From Christiangramia bathymodioli (GTDB lineage Bacteria > Bacteroidota > Bacteroidia > Flavobacteriales > Flavobacteriaceae): DNA of 64,000 bases. The stretch spans positions 1,364,048 to 1,428,047 of the forward strand of contig SRSL01000001.1 of assembly GCA_009735695.1 (NCBI GenBank), read 5' to 3'. Below the pieces are notes generated by a model. The model was not told where the DNA came from and made no database searches. It saw only the letters and a program-made list of their open reading frames with translations. Both the position numbers and the translations under genes were made by a program. Shown here in pieces: positions 52,628-62,634 of this stretch; the stretch's first letter is position 1; every line of letters begins with the position of its first letter.

Positions 52628-55018
52628 ATGAGAAAATTAAGAATACTTCCCGGTTTGATCCTATTGATCCTTGTTGGGACCACTGTTAGAGGTCAACTTC
52701 AAAATAACAATGTTCTTAATGAACCGCCAGATATTAGTAAGGATTTTGTAGACTATCGAAACACTTATTTCCTGGCAGATGAGCTTGTTAGTTTTGATCC
52801 GGAAACGGGAAAGGGAAGCATTAAGTACATCAGGCACAACTTTTCCACCAGCCAGGCCTTCAACAATATGTTAAGCAGACTCAGCGCGGTTGGAGCGAAC
52901 GAATTTCCTTCTACCGAATATGCGGCCCAACCAGAATTGCCGTTTTCGCTGCAGTTTGTTTCAGACAAAACCATCAGGCTGAAAATGACTTCCGGGCCTC
53001 AATTCAGAAAAGAAGAAAATTCACTAATGCTGGTTGAAGGGCAGGCTCCCATTGATAGATCTTCATGGAATTATTCAAAAATTGAAGGAGGACATAAATA
53101 CTCTAATTCCAACGGTTCGGTAACTATCCAGCAAAAGCCCTGGAAGATCTCATTTTTCGATGCTGAAGGTAAATTGCTAACAAGCACCATGCACCTTAGC
53201 GATTTTTCCAATACCTATACGCCGGTTACTCCATTTTCATTCGTGCGCAGGGCTGATGACTATTCCAGGAGCATGGATGCGGTATTTTCGTTGTCTCCCG
53301 ATGAGAAAATATTCGGTTTAGGGGAATCTTTTACCCAGTTCAACAAGCGCGGGCAGAAAGTGATCTTATGGACAGATGATGCCAACGGCGTTCAGAACGA
53401 GACCATGTATAAACCCATTCCGTTCTATATGAGCAGCCGCGGATATGGCGTTTTTATGCATACTTCCTCACCAATCTCGGTAGATTTTGGTAAATATTTC
53501 AACGCAGCAAATTCTATGTACATCGGGGATGACGAGGCCGATCTTTTTATTTTCCTGGGAAAGCCGAAAGATATCCTGGATGAATACACCAATTTAACGG
53601 GCAAAGCCGAAATGCCACCACTCTGGTCCTTTGGCTTCTGGATGAGTCGAATCACTTATTTTTCCGAAGAAGAAGGGCGCGAAATAGCCAGGAACTTAAG
53701 AAAATATGAGATTCCGAGTGATGTTATTCATTTTGATACCGGTTGGTTCGATGTAGACTGGCGTAACAATTATGAGTTTGCTGAAGAAAGGTTCGATGAT
53801 CCCGTGGATATGATGGCCGACCTTAAAAATGAGGGTTTCCATGTTTCCCTTTGGCAATTGCCTTATTTTACTCCGAAGAATAGCCTGTTCGATGAAATTG
53901 TTGAGAACGGATATGCGGTAAAGGATAAAAAAGGCAATATTCCGTACGAAGATGCGATCCTGGATTTCTCCAATCCTGAAACCGTTGAATGGTACCAATC
54001 CAAACTTAAAAAATTGTTCGACCAGGGTGTAGGCGTCTTTAAAGTCGATTTTGGTGAAGCGGCGCCAGCTTCCGGAATTTATCATTCTGGAAGAACTGGA
54101 TTCTATGAGCACAATCTTTACCCACTTCGGTATAACAAGACGGTGGCCGATATCACAAAAGAAGTGAAAGGTTACAGCCTTATCTGGGCCAGAAGTACCT
54201 GGGCAGGTAGCCAGCGTTATCCATTGCACTGGGGCGGTGATGCTGCCACCACGAATACGGCCATGTCGGCAACATTGCGCGGTGGGCTTTCGTTGGGATT
54301 AAGCGGTTTCAGTTTCTGGAGCCATGATGTGGGAGGTTTTACCACCGCTTCCCCCGAGGATGTTTACCGAAGATGGACTCCTTTTGGAATGCTTACTTCT
54401 CATGTTCGTAGCCACGGCGAGCCGCCAACAGAACCCTGGGAATTCAGTGAAAGCTTTCTAAGAGATTTTCGCAAGGCCGATAATATGCGTTACAGACTGA
54501 TGCCTTATATCTATGCCCAGGCGAAATTGTCTTCGGAAAAAGGACTTCCCATGCTTCGGGCTCTGTTCGTGGAATATCCGGATGATCCGGGATCCTGGCT
54601 TGTTGATGATCAATATCTTTTTGGTTCAGATATGTTAGTCGCTCCCTTGTTCGAAGAAGTGACTGAACGTAATGTGTATCTGCCACCGGGAACCTGGATA
54701 GATTATCAAACCAAAAAAGTGTACGAAGGTGGCTGGCATAAGATCGAGGCAGGAGAGATCCCTATCGTCGTGCTGGTAAAGGATGGAACTGTAATTCCGC
54801 ATATAGAGTTGGCTCAGTCAACCAGCGATATGGACTGGAGCGAACTTGATTTAAAGGTATATGCTTCAGATGATACAGATTCGGCAAAAGCAAAGATCTA
54901 TCTTCCGGATAGCGAAATGGTGGAAACCATGGAACTTTCCAGGGAAAATGGAGAGTTCAGTATTAAAAACAATCCTTTTGATTCAAAGGTTGGCTTCAAT
55001 ATTCAATGGGATAAATAA
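52628..55018 (+). CDS. Glycoside hydrolase family 31 (alpha-xylosidase-like)
   Basis: A protein of 796 aa, secreted (signal MRKLRILPGLILLILVGTTV before GQL). The catalytic domain has FGLGESFTQFNKRGQ, nucleophile Asp474 in FKVDFGE and acid/base Asp538 in HWGGDA. The YicI-style KVDFGE and GESFTQFNKRGQ features favour an alpha-xylosidase over an alpha-glucosidase. With GH2 just upstream (99 bp) this would fit debranching of xyloglucan-like side chains (inference). No SusC/SusD genes are seen. Confidence 0.9.
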   Translation: MRKLRILPGLILLILVGTTVRGQLQNNNVLNEPPDISKDFVDYRNTYFLADELVSFDPETGKGSIKYIRHNFSTSQAFNNMLSRLSAVGANEFPSTEYAAQPELPFSLQFVSDKTIRLKMTSGPQFRKEENSLMLVEGQAPIDRSSWNYSKIEGGHKYSNSNGSVTIQQKPWKISFFDAEGKLLTSTMHLSDFSNTYTPVTPFSFVRRADDYSRSMDAVFSLSPDEKIFGLGESFTQFNKRGQKVILWTDDANGVQNETMYKPIPFYMSSRGYGVFMHTSSPISVDFGKYFNAANSMYIGDDEADLFIFLGKPKDILDEYTNLTGKAEMPPLWSFGFWMSRITYFSEEEGREIARNLRKYEIPSDVIHFDTGWFDVDWRNNYEFAEERFDDPVDMMADLKNEGFHVSLWQLPYFTPKNSLFDEIVENGYAVKDKKGNIPYEDAILDFSNPETVEWYQSKLKKLFDQGVGVFKVDFGEAAPASGIYHSGRTGFYEHNLYPLRYNKTVADITKEVKGYSLIWARSTWAGSQRYPLHWGGDAATTNTAMSATLRGGLSLGLSGFSFWSHDVGGFTTASPEDVYRRWTPFGMLTSHVRSHGEPPTEPWEFSESFLRDFRKADNMRYRLMPYIYAQAKLSSEKGLPMLRALFVEYPDDPGSWLVDDQYLFGSDMLVAPLFEEVTERNVYLPPGTWIDYQTKKVYEGGWHKIEAGEIPIVVLVKDGTVIPHIELAQSTSDMDWSELDLKVYASDDTDSAKAKIYLPDSEMVETMELSRENGEFSIKNNPFDSKVGFNIQWDK

Positions 55019-55084
55019 GGAATAGAATATAATGCCCTCCGGTTAAATTGTTCCAGGCAGCGAAAATAGGTGCAAAGGTCTTTT

Positions 55085-56431
55085 TTAATTGTTAACAGTC
55101 GGCGGAGTAGCCAGAGTAAAATGCACCCGATCAAAGCTTTTCACCCTCTTACGATGTGTGCTGAATTTAATTAACTGGATAATAAAAATGATCAGAAATG
55201 GTATAAAGGCAATGCAGAGGAATACTATTTCCCAGGTAAAATGCATCTTCAGAACTCCAAGGAACCCGGCACCTAGAGCCCTACCCATATTAGACAAGGC
55301 CATATATAAGGTGAACTGCGTTGCGGCAACCGTTTTCCAGCATAAATGCATGGCCGAAGCGAAAATACCTATGCATAAAAAAGTATAAAGCGTATAATAA
55401 GATAAAATAAAGGCTATTGCAACCATGCTGCTTGACCATAGATTGGTCATAAATGCAAATGTCGCTATCAGGCTGGTTGTAAAAACCAGGTAAATGCTCA
55501 GCATTTTGATCTTTCCAAAATAGTCCACCAGGTAGCCGCCCAGCAACATTCCTAAAACCCCGCCAATTACCGTAGTTATGGATAAAATATTGGAAAAATA
55601 GGAATTGTCCCAGCCTAATTCCTGGATGCTGAAGATGGGTAACAAGGTATCAACAAGTCCAAACATGATACCGAGTAAGAAAATGCCGAGGCATAGTATA
55701 AGACTGGACCTTAGTATAACCACACGATAAAGATTTTTCAGAATTCGGCCCCAGCTTTTTAACTGGATCTTTTTGGAGTGTTGTGAAATTTTTCCTGCTG
55801 TCCATGGAAGCAATTTTTCTCCTGGCCTTTCCTTGAAGTATAAGGGAAAGATCATGATACAGGCAACCGCTATAGACAAGGAGGAAATCGCCAAACTAAA
55901 GCCAATATTATTTATTAGCCAGGTACCCGTGACGAGGGATAATGCGATCCCTACGGTTTTTGATCCCCACATGAGGCCGTTGGCCCGGGCCTGCTGATTA
56001 GGAGGAATCACCTCCACAGCCAGTCCGTCTGTGGCCACATCCTGGAAAGCTCCAAAGAAATTTACCAGAAAGCCGGCGATCATTAATCCACTTAGGTTAT
56101 TAACCGGATCTGTTACCAGTCCCAGATTAATGAAACTTAAAATAAGTCCCAGCTGGCCGAAGATCACCCAGGGTCGTTTACGGCCCATAGACAGGAAGGT
56201 AAAGCGGTCCATTAATGGAGCAATTAGGATTTTAAAGCTCCACGGCATTAGCATGACGCTCACCAGCGAAGCGATTTCGATAGCCGACCTGCCATTCATG
56301 GCCAGCCAGGCTGGAAGCGCAAAATAGGTAATGCCTTCAGGAATACCCTGTGCGGTATAAAGCGCTGAAAAGGTAAAATAACGGGCTTTGGAATTTTCCG
56401 TCAGGCTTCTGCCTGGTATTCTTTCTATCAT
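55085..56431 (-). CDS. MFS transporter (AmpG/PAT-like)
   Basis: A protein of 448 aa with about 12 hydrophobic segments. Family features: PEGITYFALPAWLA, LMDRFTFLSMGRKRPWVIFG (MFS loop 2-3 signature) and FGAFQDVATDGLAVEVIPP, as in the AmpG/PAT branch that imports muropeptides or sugars. It is convergent with the GH31 gene (67 bp between ends), so it is probably the uptake partner for the GH2/GH31 products, although an independent role is possible. A long hairpin lies in its upstream region (56504-56578). Confidence 0.85.
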   Translation of the reverse strand: MIERIPGRSLTENSKARYFTFSALYTAQGIPEGITYFALPAWLAMNGRSAIEIASLVSVMLMPWSFKILIAPLMDRFTFLSMGRKRPWVIFGQLGLILSFINLGLVTDPVNNLSGLMIAGFLVNFFGAFQDVATDGLAVEVIPPNQQARANGLMWGSKTVGIALSLVTGTWLINNIGFSLAISSLSIAVACIMIFPLYFKERPGEKLLPWTAGKISQHSKKIQLKSWGRILKNLYRVVILRSSLILCLGIFLLGIMFGLVDTLLPIFSIQELGWDNSYFSNILSITTVIGGVLGMLLGGYLVDYFGKIKMLSIYLVFTTSLIATFAFMTNLWSSSMVAIAFILSYYTLYTFLCIGIFASAMHLCWKTVAATQFTLYMALSNMGRALGAGFLGVLKMHFTWEIVFLCIAFIPFLIIFIIQLIKFSTHRKRVKSFDRVHFTLATPPTVNN

Positions 56432-56503
56432 GTCCCGGAAATATTAAAGTTAGCTGAAGTTTAAAATTAGGGTCGGGGGGTGAAAGAACCTTTAAGTTCC
56501 ATG

Positions 56504-56578
56504 AATAGAGGCCTGCTTAAGATTGATGCTGAATGACCCATTAAATTTGATGAAATTTATCGGGTGCTGGCCTCTATT
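56504..56578. promoter_or_regulatory. Long stem-loop between the transporter and LytTR genes
   Basis: AATAGAGGCC (56504-56513) and GGCCTCTATT (56569-56578) are a perfect 10-bp inverted repeat, with an inner ACCC-x2-TAAATTT/AAATTTA-x2-GGGT stem (about 56536-56565). It could be the terminator of the LytTR operon or a leader of the transporter. The 56432-56733 gap holds no gene. Confidence 0.5.
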
Positions 56579-56733
56579 TTGCCCCGACCTTTATTGTGAT
56601 GAATGATGAATGTGTATTTGGTTCAACTTTTAAAACACCTGTCTAAATAACGGCTAATTTGAATTTTAATTAAACCGATTAGGACGAAGGGGCCGATAGA
56701 CTGTCCGGGAAAAATCAAATTTTTAGCGGTTAA

Positions 56734-57477
56734 TTAAATGGTTTGAAGTCTTTTAAGTAATTCCTTTTTTAAGGATTTACTAATAGGGATCGCTTTCCTC
56801 CCAATAATAATATGGGTGGTAGCTATTTCCTGGATCTTGGAAATATTGATTATATAAGAACGATGTATACGCATAAAATGTTTTACAGGCAGTTTTTTAT
56901 CCATTTCCTTGAGGGTTATAACCAGTAGATGTTCTTTATTACTTGTAAAGATGCGGCAGTAATTTCTTTCGGCTTCGATATATAATATATCCTGAATAGT
57001 CACCTTAACCAGTGATGTAGAATGACGGACGAAAATCGCATCTTCCAGGATAGCGATATGTTCATTTTGATTTTCAGAATCTTCAATTCTATCTTCATTT
57101 GTTACAGCCTGAGACATGGTTAGCTCTATGGCTCGTTGCAGGTCGAGTTTTTTATAGGGTTTGGCGATGAAAGCATAGGGACGGGTTTTTTTGGCTCTTT
57201 GAAAATGGGCGTCATCTGAATTAGCGGTTAAATAAATAACAGGAATGTTATGTTTTTCCTGCATTTTTAGCGCCGTTTCTATTCCGTCTAATTCACCTTT
57301 CAAATTGATGTCCAACAATAAAATATCAGGGGGATCAGATTCAATTTGAGTTAAGGCTTCTTCGCCCCGGGGAATGATCCCGGTAACCTCGTATCCCATT
57401 TCCGTTAGTTGTAAAGAGATGTTAGCAGCAATGACCATTTCATCCTCAACTATAAGTATTTTGGTTTTTTGGGTCAT
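56734..57477 (-). CDS. LytTR-type response regulator
   Basis: A protein of 247 aa. Receiver domain 1 to about 125 with phosphoacceptor Asp56 (ILLLDINLK) and acidic pocket VEDE; then a LytTR DNA-binding domain (about 150-245; IEAERNYCRIF, MRIHRSYIIN). It activates or represses transcription on phosphorylation by the adjacent kinase. The start codon shares one base with the kinase stop, so the pair is translationally coupled. It is the second gene of the pair; its targets are unknown. Confidence 0.92.
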   Translation of the reverse strand: MTQKTKILIVEDEMVIAANISLQLTEMGYEVTGIIPRGEEALTQIESDPPDILLLDINLKGELDGIETALKMQEKHNIPVIYLTANSDDAHFQRAKKTRPYAFIAKPYKKLDLQRAIELTMSQAVTNEDRIEDSENQNEHIAILEDAIFVRHSTSLVKVTIQDILYIEAERNYCRIFTSNKEHLLVITLKEMDKKLPVKHFMRIHRSYIINISKIQEIATTHIIIGRKAIPISKSLKKELLKRLQTI

Positions 57478-59366
57478 CAGGCGGTTTTTCTGATTAAAAA
57501 GTCGAATTCGATATACGTTCCCTGTTCGTTCCGTTCTGTCATTTTTCCATTTAACTGCCTGGTTAGCAGTTTTACCAGCTGGGAGCCAAAACCTGTTCCT
57601 TTTGGAGCGAGGCCTTCGGTTTTTCCGATCCCGTTATCTCTTACCAATAATTTCAGGTTTTCCTGATCATCTTTTTCCAGGCTCAATTCAATGACGCCTT
57701 CCTGCTGATCGGGGAAGGCATATTTAAGGGCGTTCGTAAGCAATTCGTTTACTATGAGCCCAATGGGTACAGCGGTATCCACGTCCAGGTCCAGGTTGTC
57801 CATGGCGCATTCTATTTTGATCCTGTCTTCAGCATTGAAAGTATCCAGGATGCCTTCGCTTAAATTGATGAAATAATCCTTCATCTCAATACTGCCCAGG
57901 TTGGTCCCCTGATACAATTTCTGATGGATGATCCCCATGGACTGTACCCGGTTCTGACTGGCGATCATGGCGTCTTTGGTAGCTGGATCTTCTATTTGTG
58001 CCGATTGTAGCGCGATCAGGCTTTTTACCATTTCCAGGTTATTCTTAACCCGGTGATGGATTTCTTTTAGCAGCAATTCATTCTCAGCATTTTTTGCCCG
58101 TATAATTCTGGTGGCTTTTCTGCTTTTATAGAAGAAATAGAGTATGGAAAGCAGGAAGATAAAGAGAAGCGAGGCGATCACGATAAAAAGCGTCTGGGTC
58201 TTGCTTTTTTGGTCTAAAAGAGCTGCCTGGGCTGCCAGGGCCTCATCTTTCTTTTCGGTCTCATACTTGATGGCCATTTCAGATTCGATATTTTCGATCT
58301 TGCCTTCCAGCATATTCGTATTATTAGTGTAGGCCTTTTCACGATATTCCAGGGCGTTCTCAAAATCACCCAGCTGTGCATAGGCTTCTGAAAGATCTAA
58401 ATATGGCTGAACAAGCCCCGCCTGGCCTTTATCCTCGTAGGCCTCTACACCGGCCAGGAGGTGTTCCCGGGCCTGTTCGTAATTTCCCTGAAGCAGGTAT
58501 ATCTGTCCGATTTCGGTTCTATAAGTGGTACAGCGTTCTTCACCTATATGTTGTTTGCATAATTCCCAGGCCATCAAATAATCATCCAGTGCTTTAGCAT
58601 AATTCCCGGCTTTAACGTGCACCTCACCCCGGTATGAATAGGCCCTCACCGGGATAAAGATCTCTTCCGGAGCTTTGGTTCGTACTATCTCCAGACAGGT
58701 TTCTGTAGCTTCATAGGCTTTTTGATATTCTCCTATTTTCCCGTAACCTATGATTAGGTTAAATTGCGAAATAGCCAGTTCACTATAATTTTCAGCCTTT
58801 GTGAGATATGGAAGCGCCTGTTGAGTATATTCGATAGACTTATCATAATCTTCCATTACCTGGTACAGGGTTCCTAATGTACGATAGGCGCTTCCAAGGC
58901 CGCCGTCATCCTCCAGCTCTTCATACAATTCGATCGATTTGAACAGCACCTCCTGGGCTTTATCCAGGTCGCCGGTATTTAAATAATCGATAGCCAGAGA
59001 CCTGTAGGTTTCGGCAATCTTTTTTTTATTATTTGCTTTTTGATAATAGGAAAGAGCATGCTCGGCATGATGAACCACCGAATCTGGCGGGAAAAGTCCG
59101 TTATAGGCATGCCAGCTCGCCATTGCTTCATGTACCTGTGCTATTAAAGTGTCGTTTTGGGTTGATCGGGCTCTTTCCAAGGTAGCTAATCCATAATCCA
59201 GAAATCTGTCCAGGTTATCTTCACTGGTGATATTTGCCTGCATCCAGGCCAGGCTGGAGTCTATAGGTTGTTCAGCCAGCTGCTGCCCGGTAGTTCCTGA
59301 TGGCTGGGTATAACCGGAACCATAAAGGCTAAATATCAGTATGAATGAATAAATGATATGCCGCAT
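57477..59366 (-). CDS. TPR sensor histidine kinase (HisKA_2 type)
   Basis: A protein of 629 aa. Secretion signal (MRHIIYSFILIFSLYGSGYT), then a periplasmic TPR region (about 60-375), a transmembrane helix (TLFIVIASLLFIFLLSILYFFY, about 393-414), and a cytoplasmic HisKA_2 domain with phosphoacceptor His in LLKEIHHRVKNNLEMVKSLI. The ATPase follows, with N-box LIVNELLTNALKYAF, DNGIG and GTGFGSQLV. It phosphorylates the LytTR regulator encoded by the next gene. It is the first gene of the pair, with upstream region 59367-59619. Confidence 0.93.
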   Translation of the reverse strand: MRHIIYSFILIFSLYGSGYTQPSGTTGQQLAEQPIDSSLAWMQANITSEDNLDRFLDYGLATLERARSTQNDTLIAQVHEAMASWHAYNGLFPPDSVVHHAEHALSYYQKANNKKKIAETYRSLAIDYLNTGDLDKAQEVLFKSIELYEELEDDGGLGSAYRTLGTLYQVMEDYDKSIEYTQQALPYLTKAENYSELAISQFNLIIGYGKIGEYQKAYEATETCLEIVRTKAPEEIFIPVRAYSYRGEVHVKAGNYAKALDDYLMAWELCKQHIGEERCTTYRTEIGQIYLLQGNYEQAREHLLAGVEAYEDKGQAGLVQPYLDLSEAYAQLGDFENALEYREKAYTNNTNMLEGKIENIESEMAIKYETEKKDEALAAQAALLDQKSKTQTLFIVIASLLFIFLLSILYFFYKSRKATRIIRAKNAENELLLKEIHHRVKNNLEMVKSLIALQSAQIEDPATKDAMIASQNRVQSMGIIHQKLYQGTNLGSIEMKDYFINLSEGILDTFNAEDRIKIECAMDNLDLDVDTAVPIGLIVNELLTNALKYAFPDQQEGVIELSLEKDDQENLKLLVRDNGIGKTEGLAPKGTGFGSQLVKLLTRQLNGKMTERNEQGTYIEFDFLIRKTA

Positions 59367-59619
59367 CAGAAAAATAAATCTTACTTAAATGGAAGTATGA
59401 GTTAGACTTAAATATACTGAAAATCAACAGGATAAAAGTCTGTTATTAGGAAGTTAAGTTTCTGAAATACAGTATTTTCCGTGAAGTGATCAGATTAATC
59501 GGTAAGAGAAATAAAATAGATCTGTCCAGAATGAATTTGAGAGAATTTAACGACCAGGATATCATTTATAGATAGGTTTATGATCTTAAACCAGGGGCGA
59601 TGAATAATCAGAAAAGGCT

Positions 59620-60021
59620 TTAACTCAGGAAATTCTTTAAGACATTTTTTACTACCGCCTGGGATTTTGGATCCAGGGTTTGGATATGATGCAAATAATT
59701 TGAAAGAGTTTGCGAATCATATCCTTCATGCCGGGTTGCGAAATCGGCTTTGTATCCATCTATGGCCGCCTTGACGATGGAGTGATTAAAGATCACGATG
59801 ATATTTTCGTGTCTATTGTCTGCCTTGATTTTATTAAATAATGAAGTGATGATCTCCGGTTCGCCTTCGGTCACCTGGAAAAAATTCCCGTCCGAATAAA
59901 CTAAAATCCCCGAGATATCCCTTTCTATGTTATTAGTCTGACTCTTCCGTAAAAGGTCTTTTATTTCCTGTTCAGAAGTAGATGGGGATTTCTGACTTAC
60001 GTATGCGATGGCTTGTGGCAT
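59620..60021 (-). CDS. BLUF-domain blue-light sensor
   Basis: A protein of 133 aa from the ATG at 60019-60021 (a longer start at 60060 adds 13 residues). BLUF features: the flavin-contact Tyr near the start (IAYVSQKS), the NNIERDISGILVYSDGNFF segment with the key Gln in FFQVTEGE, and the IIVIFNHSIV region. BLUF proteins bind FAD and change conformation in blue light. No output domain is fused, so it would act through a partner protein, perhaps the neighbouring signalling genes. Confidence 0.88.
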   Translation of the reverse strand: MPQAIAYVSQKSPSTSEQEIKDLLRKSQTNNIERDISGILVYSDGNFFQVTEGEPEIITSLFNKIKADNRHENIIVIFNHSIVKAAIDGYKADFATRHEGYDSQTLSNYLHHIQTLDPKSQAVVKNVLKNFLS

Positions 60022-60272
60022 GGAATAAATTTTTGATTGATTAGGCTTGAAATTAACCATAATATGTCAATCAGAAAAAACAGTTTTTTAAGGTAAGGTT
60101 ATTCTTAACGAAGTGCTGTTGGGAACCATTTATTAAAAGCCTTGGTTTTGGAAGTTCATTCAAAATATTCAGGAATATAGACCTCATTAAAACTTAATGG
60201 TTTCTTCCCGACTACCGGTGTTTACGCCTGTTTCAAATAATGTTACCGACTGTTAATACACCTATTGCATAA

Positions 60273-60302
60273 TCGATGAAATACCTATATATTCGATGAA
60301 AT
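60273..60302. promoter_or_regulatory. Two TCGATGAAAT repeats upstream of the PAS protein gene
   Basis: Copies at 60273-60282 and 60293-60302 are exactly 20 bp apart (two helical turns), 50 bp before the ATG at 60352. They are a possible regulator-binding pair. Confidence 0.4.
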
Positions 60303-60351
60303 TTACTATAAACAAATTCTAGGTTTTACTAATGCCTATAGGAGTTGGAAG

Positions 60352-62163
60352 ATGAAGTATTTAAAAATTTTTGAAGCCCTAACGGAGCCTTCTCTGCTAC
60401 TCGAATATGGTGGTGGGAAAATGAGAATTCATAATGCGAATTCAGAATTTCTGAAATTAACTGCTTTGCAACCAGAATATCTCAATGGTAGCGATATATG
60501 TGATGTTCTCAAAGCCTTAAAGCTTCCTTCAAAAGGCTTAAAACTGGTGACCGGGAATTTGGAAAAATGTCTGCAACAAAATCAGGTTTTAGCTTTAGAA
60601 CAATTCCAGTTTAATTTAAAAAGAAATTTGCCGGAGAGCGAGACAACCACACAGTACTGGAACCTGCGCTTTATTCCGGTGGAGTGTGAAAAGGAGAATT
60701 TTGAGAATATGGTACTGCTTAGCTGCTCGGATGTAAGCCTCCAGGTTGAGAAAGAAAAGAAAAATGCACTGGAAATGGAAGGCTTGAAAGAAAGCGCTCA
60801 AAGGTACTGGCAATATCTGGATGAAAATGCGAACGGCCTTTTTTCTCTGGATGAAAATGGAAGATTTCAAAGCGTCAATGAAGGATTGCTCGAAATTGCC
60901 GAGGTCAGTGAAAAGCAAATGCTGGAAATGAATTTCCTGCCATTTGTTGCAGAACATCATAAGGGATTGGTGCTCGAATATTTCCAAAAAGCGCTGAAAG
61001 GAGAAAGAAATCAGTTTCAGGCCGATTTTATTTCTTTTAAAGGCAGTAAAGTAGTTCTAGATATTTCGCTTGTTCCTTTAAACTGCCACGGAAAAATTAA
61101 AGGCGTATACGGAATCGCAAAGGATATCACTGAGAAGCTAAAGACCGAAAAACGCGTGGAAGCATTTGAACGGGAACTTATAAAAAGCGAACAGAAGTTC
61201 AAAGCCCTGGTACAGGAGGCTTCCGATCTTATTGCGATAATAGACCTTAATGGCAATTATAAATTTGCCAGTGAATCCTGTGTGTCCATTTTAGGGATGT
61301 CACCTGAAGAATATATTGGAAATAATGCTTTTGACTTTATTCATGCCGATGACCAGGCCTGGGTTTACGAAAAGCTGAAATCTCTTTACCAACAGAAACA
61401 GGTGAACATCAAACCTTTCCGATTTAAAAATGGAGAGGGAGAGTGGCGCTGGCTTGAATCTCGGGCGACTAATCTATTAGATGATCCTAATGTGGAAGGG
61501 ATCGTGGTCAATTCAAAAGATGTGACCGAAACCTATATTTCAAAAAAGGAAATTGAAAGCCTTAATGAAAGATTCAGGTTAGCATCTTATGCCACCGAAG
61601 ATCTCGTTTACGACTGGGATCTCATAAATGATTCCATTTACCGGAACAGGGTTTTTCAAATTAATTATGGTTTTGGGCCAGAGGAATGTCTATGCCCAAA
61701 TAAGATCTGGTTTGATAGAATCGATAATAAGGACCGCAAGAGGGTACAAAGAAGCCTGGAAGCGGCAAGAAAGGATCCAACAGTAAAAAACTGGACTGAA
61801 GAGTATTGTTTTTTGAAGAAAAATGGTGAACAGGCCTGTTTGAAAGATAGAGCTTATATTTTACGGGATGAAGACGGAAAAGCCATAAGAATGGTAGGTG
61901 CTGTGGTGGATCTGACGGAGTCTATGAACTATCTAAAGAAGATCGAAAAACAGAATGCCCTTTTAAAAGAACTGGCGTGGGAACAGGCACATGTGATCAG
62001 AGCACCCCTTGCCAGGTTAAAAGTGCTGGCAAATGCTTTACATGAATCAAATTATGAATGCTGGAATGAAGATGAATTGAAGAAGTTCATTGAAAGTTCG
62101 GTCAATGAACTGGACGAGATCATTAGTTCCAGGATCTTGAAAATTGAAAAAATAATTGAATAA
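60352..62163 (+). CDS. Multi-PAS signalling protein with DHp-like end but no ATPase domain
   Basis: A protein of 603 aa. Several PAS domains are visible (about 10-115; 150-260 SLDENGRFQSVNEGLLEIAE; 275-395 IDLNGNYKFASESCVSILGM; 400-520 with VGAVVDLTES). It ends in a phosphoacceptor-like helix EQAHVIRAPLARLK (His547) and stops about 56 residues later. N-, G1- and G2-box ATPase motifs are absent, so it cannot autophosphorylate alone; a partner kinase could phosphorylate His547, or it may act as a decoy. It overlaps the response-regulator gene by 8 bp. Confidence 0.85.
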   Translation: MKYLKIFEALTEPSLLLEYGGGKMRIHNANSEFLKLTALQPEYLNGSDICDVLKALKLPSKGLKLVTGNLEKCLQQNQVLALEQFQFNLKRNLPESETTTQYWNLRFIPVECEKENFENMVLLSCSDVSLQVEKEKKNALEMEGLKESAQRYWQYLDENANGLFSLDENGRFQSVNEGLLEIAEVSEKQMLEMNFLPFVAEHHKGLVLEYFQKALKGERNQFQADFISFKGSKVVLDISLVPLNCHGKIKGVYGIAKDITEKLKTEKRVEAFERELIKSEQKFKALVQEASDLIAIIDLNGNYKFASESCVSILGMSPEEYIGNNAFDFIHADDQAWVYEKLKSLYQQKQVNIKPFRFKNGEGEWRWLESRATNLLDDPNVEGIVVNSKDVTETYISKKEIESLNERFRLASYATEDLVYDWDLINDSIYRNRVFQINYGFGPEECLCPNKIWFDRIDNKDRKRVQRSLEAARKDPTVKNWTEEYCFLKKNGEQACLKDRAYILRDEDGKAIRMVGAVVDLTESMNYLKKIEKQNALLKELAWEQAHVIRAPLARLKVLANALHESNYECWNEDELKKFIESSVNELDEIISSRILKIEKIIE

Positions 62164-62590
62164 ACTACGAGAAATTAGGGTGGATGAAGTCCTGGTGATC
62201 GAGGATGATCCTATATTTTCTACCTTGAATGCACATTTGATAAAAACCAGTCTGGGCGCAACATGCAGGATCTTTGAAGATGCCAGCGCGGCGATGAATT
62301 ACCTGGATGATGCTAAGCCAAATGACGGAAAGAAACTGATCCTGCTTGATCTCAATTTGCCCGGAATGAGTGGCTGGGATTTCCTGGATGCGGTAGCAAA
62401 AAAATCGTACAGGGATGAATTAGTGGTGATCATTATCACTTCGTCGCTTTTTAAAGAGGATAAAAGCCGATCTAAAAACTACAGTCAGGTGATCGCCTAT
62501 TTTACCAAGCCAGTAAAGCGCAATGAATTCAATGATTTTTTGAGCAACCAAAGTATCATTGCGAATAAGATAGACGGGAAGGAACTATAA
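62156..62590 (+). CDS. Single-domain response regulator (CheY-like)
   Basis: A protein of 144 aa starting with TTG at 62156 (GTG at 62180 is an alternative). Acidic pocket VIEDDP, phosphoacceptor Asp65 in LILLDLNLPGMSGWDF, switch Thr in IIITSS, Lys in YFTKPV. It has no output domain. Its overlap with the PAS gene implies coupled translation. It may carry phosphate between the ATPase-less PAS protein and the GAF kinase or another partner (inference). Confidence 0.9.
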   Translation: MNKLREIRVDEVLVIEDDPIFSTLNAHLIKTSLGATCRIFEDASAAMNYLDDAKPNDGKKLILLDLNLPGMSGWDFLDAVAKKSYRDELVVIIITSSLFKEDKSRSKNYSQVIAYFTKPVKRNEFNDFLSNQSIIANKIDGKEL

Positions 62591-62634
62591 ATAGAAAACA
62601 AAAGATCCCGTTTTTCTTTGGGATGAAAAAGTGA

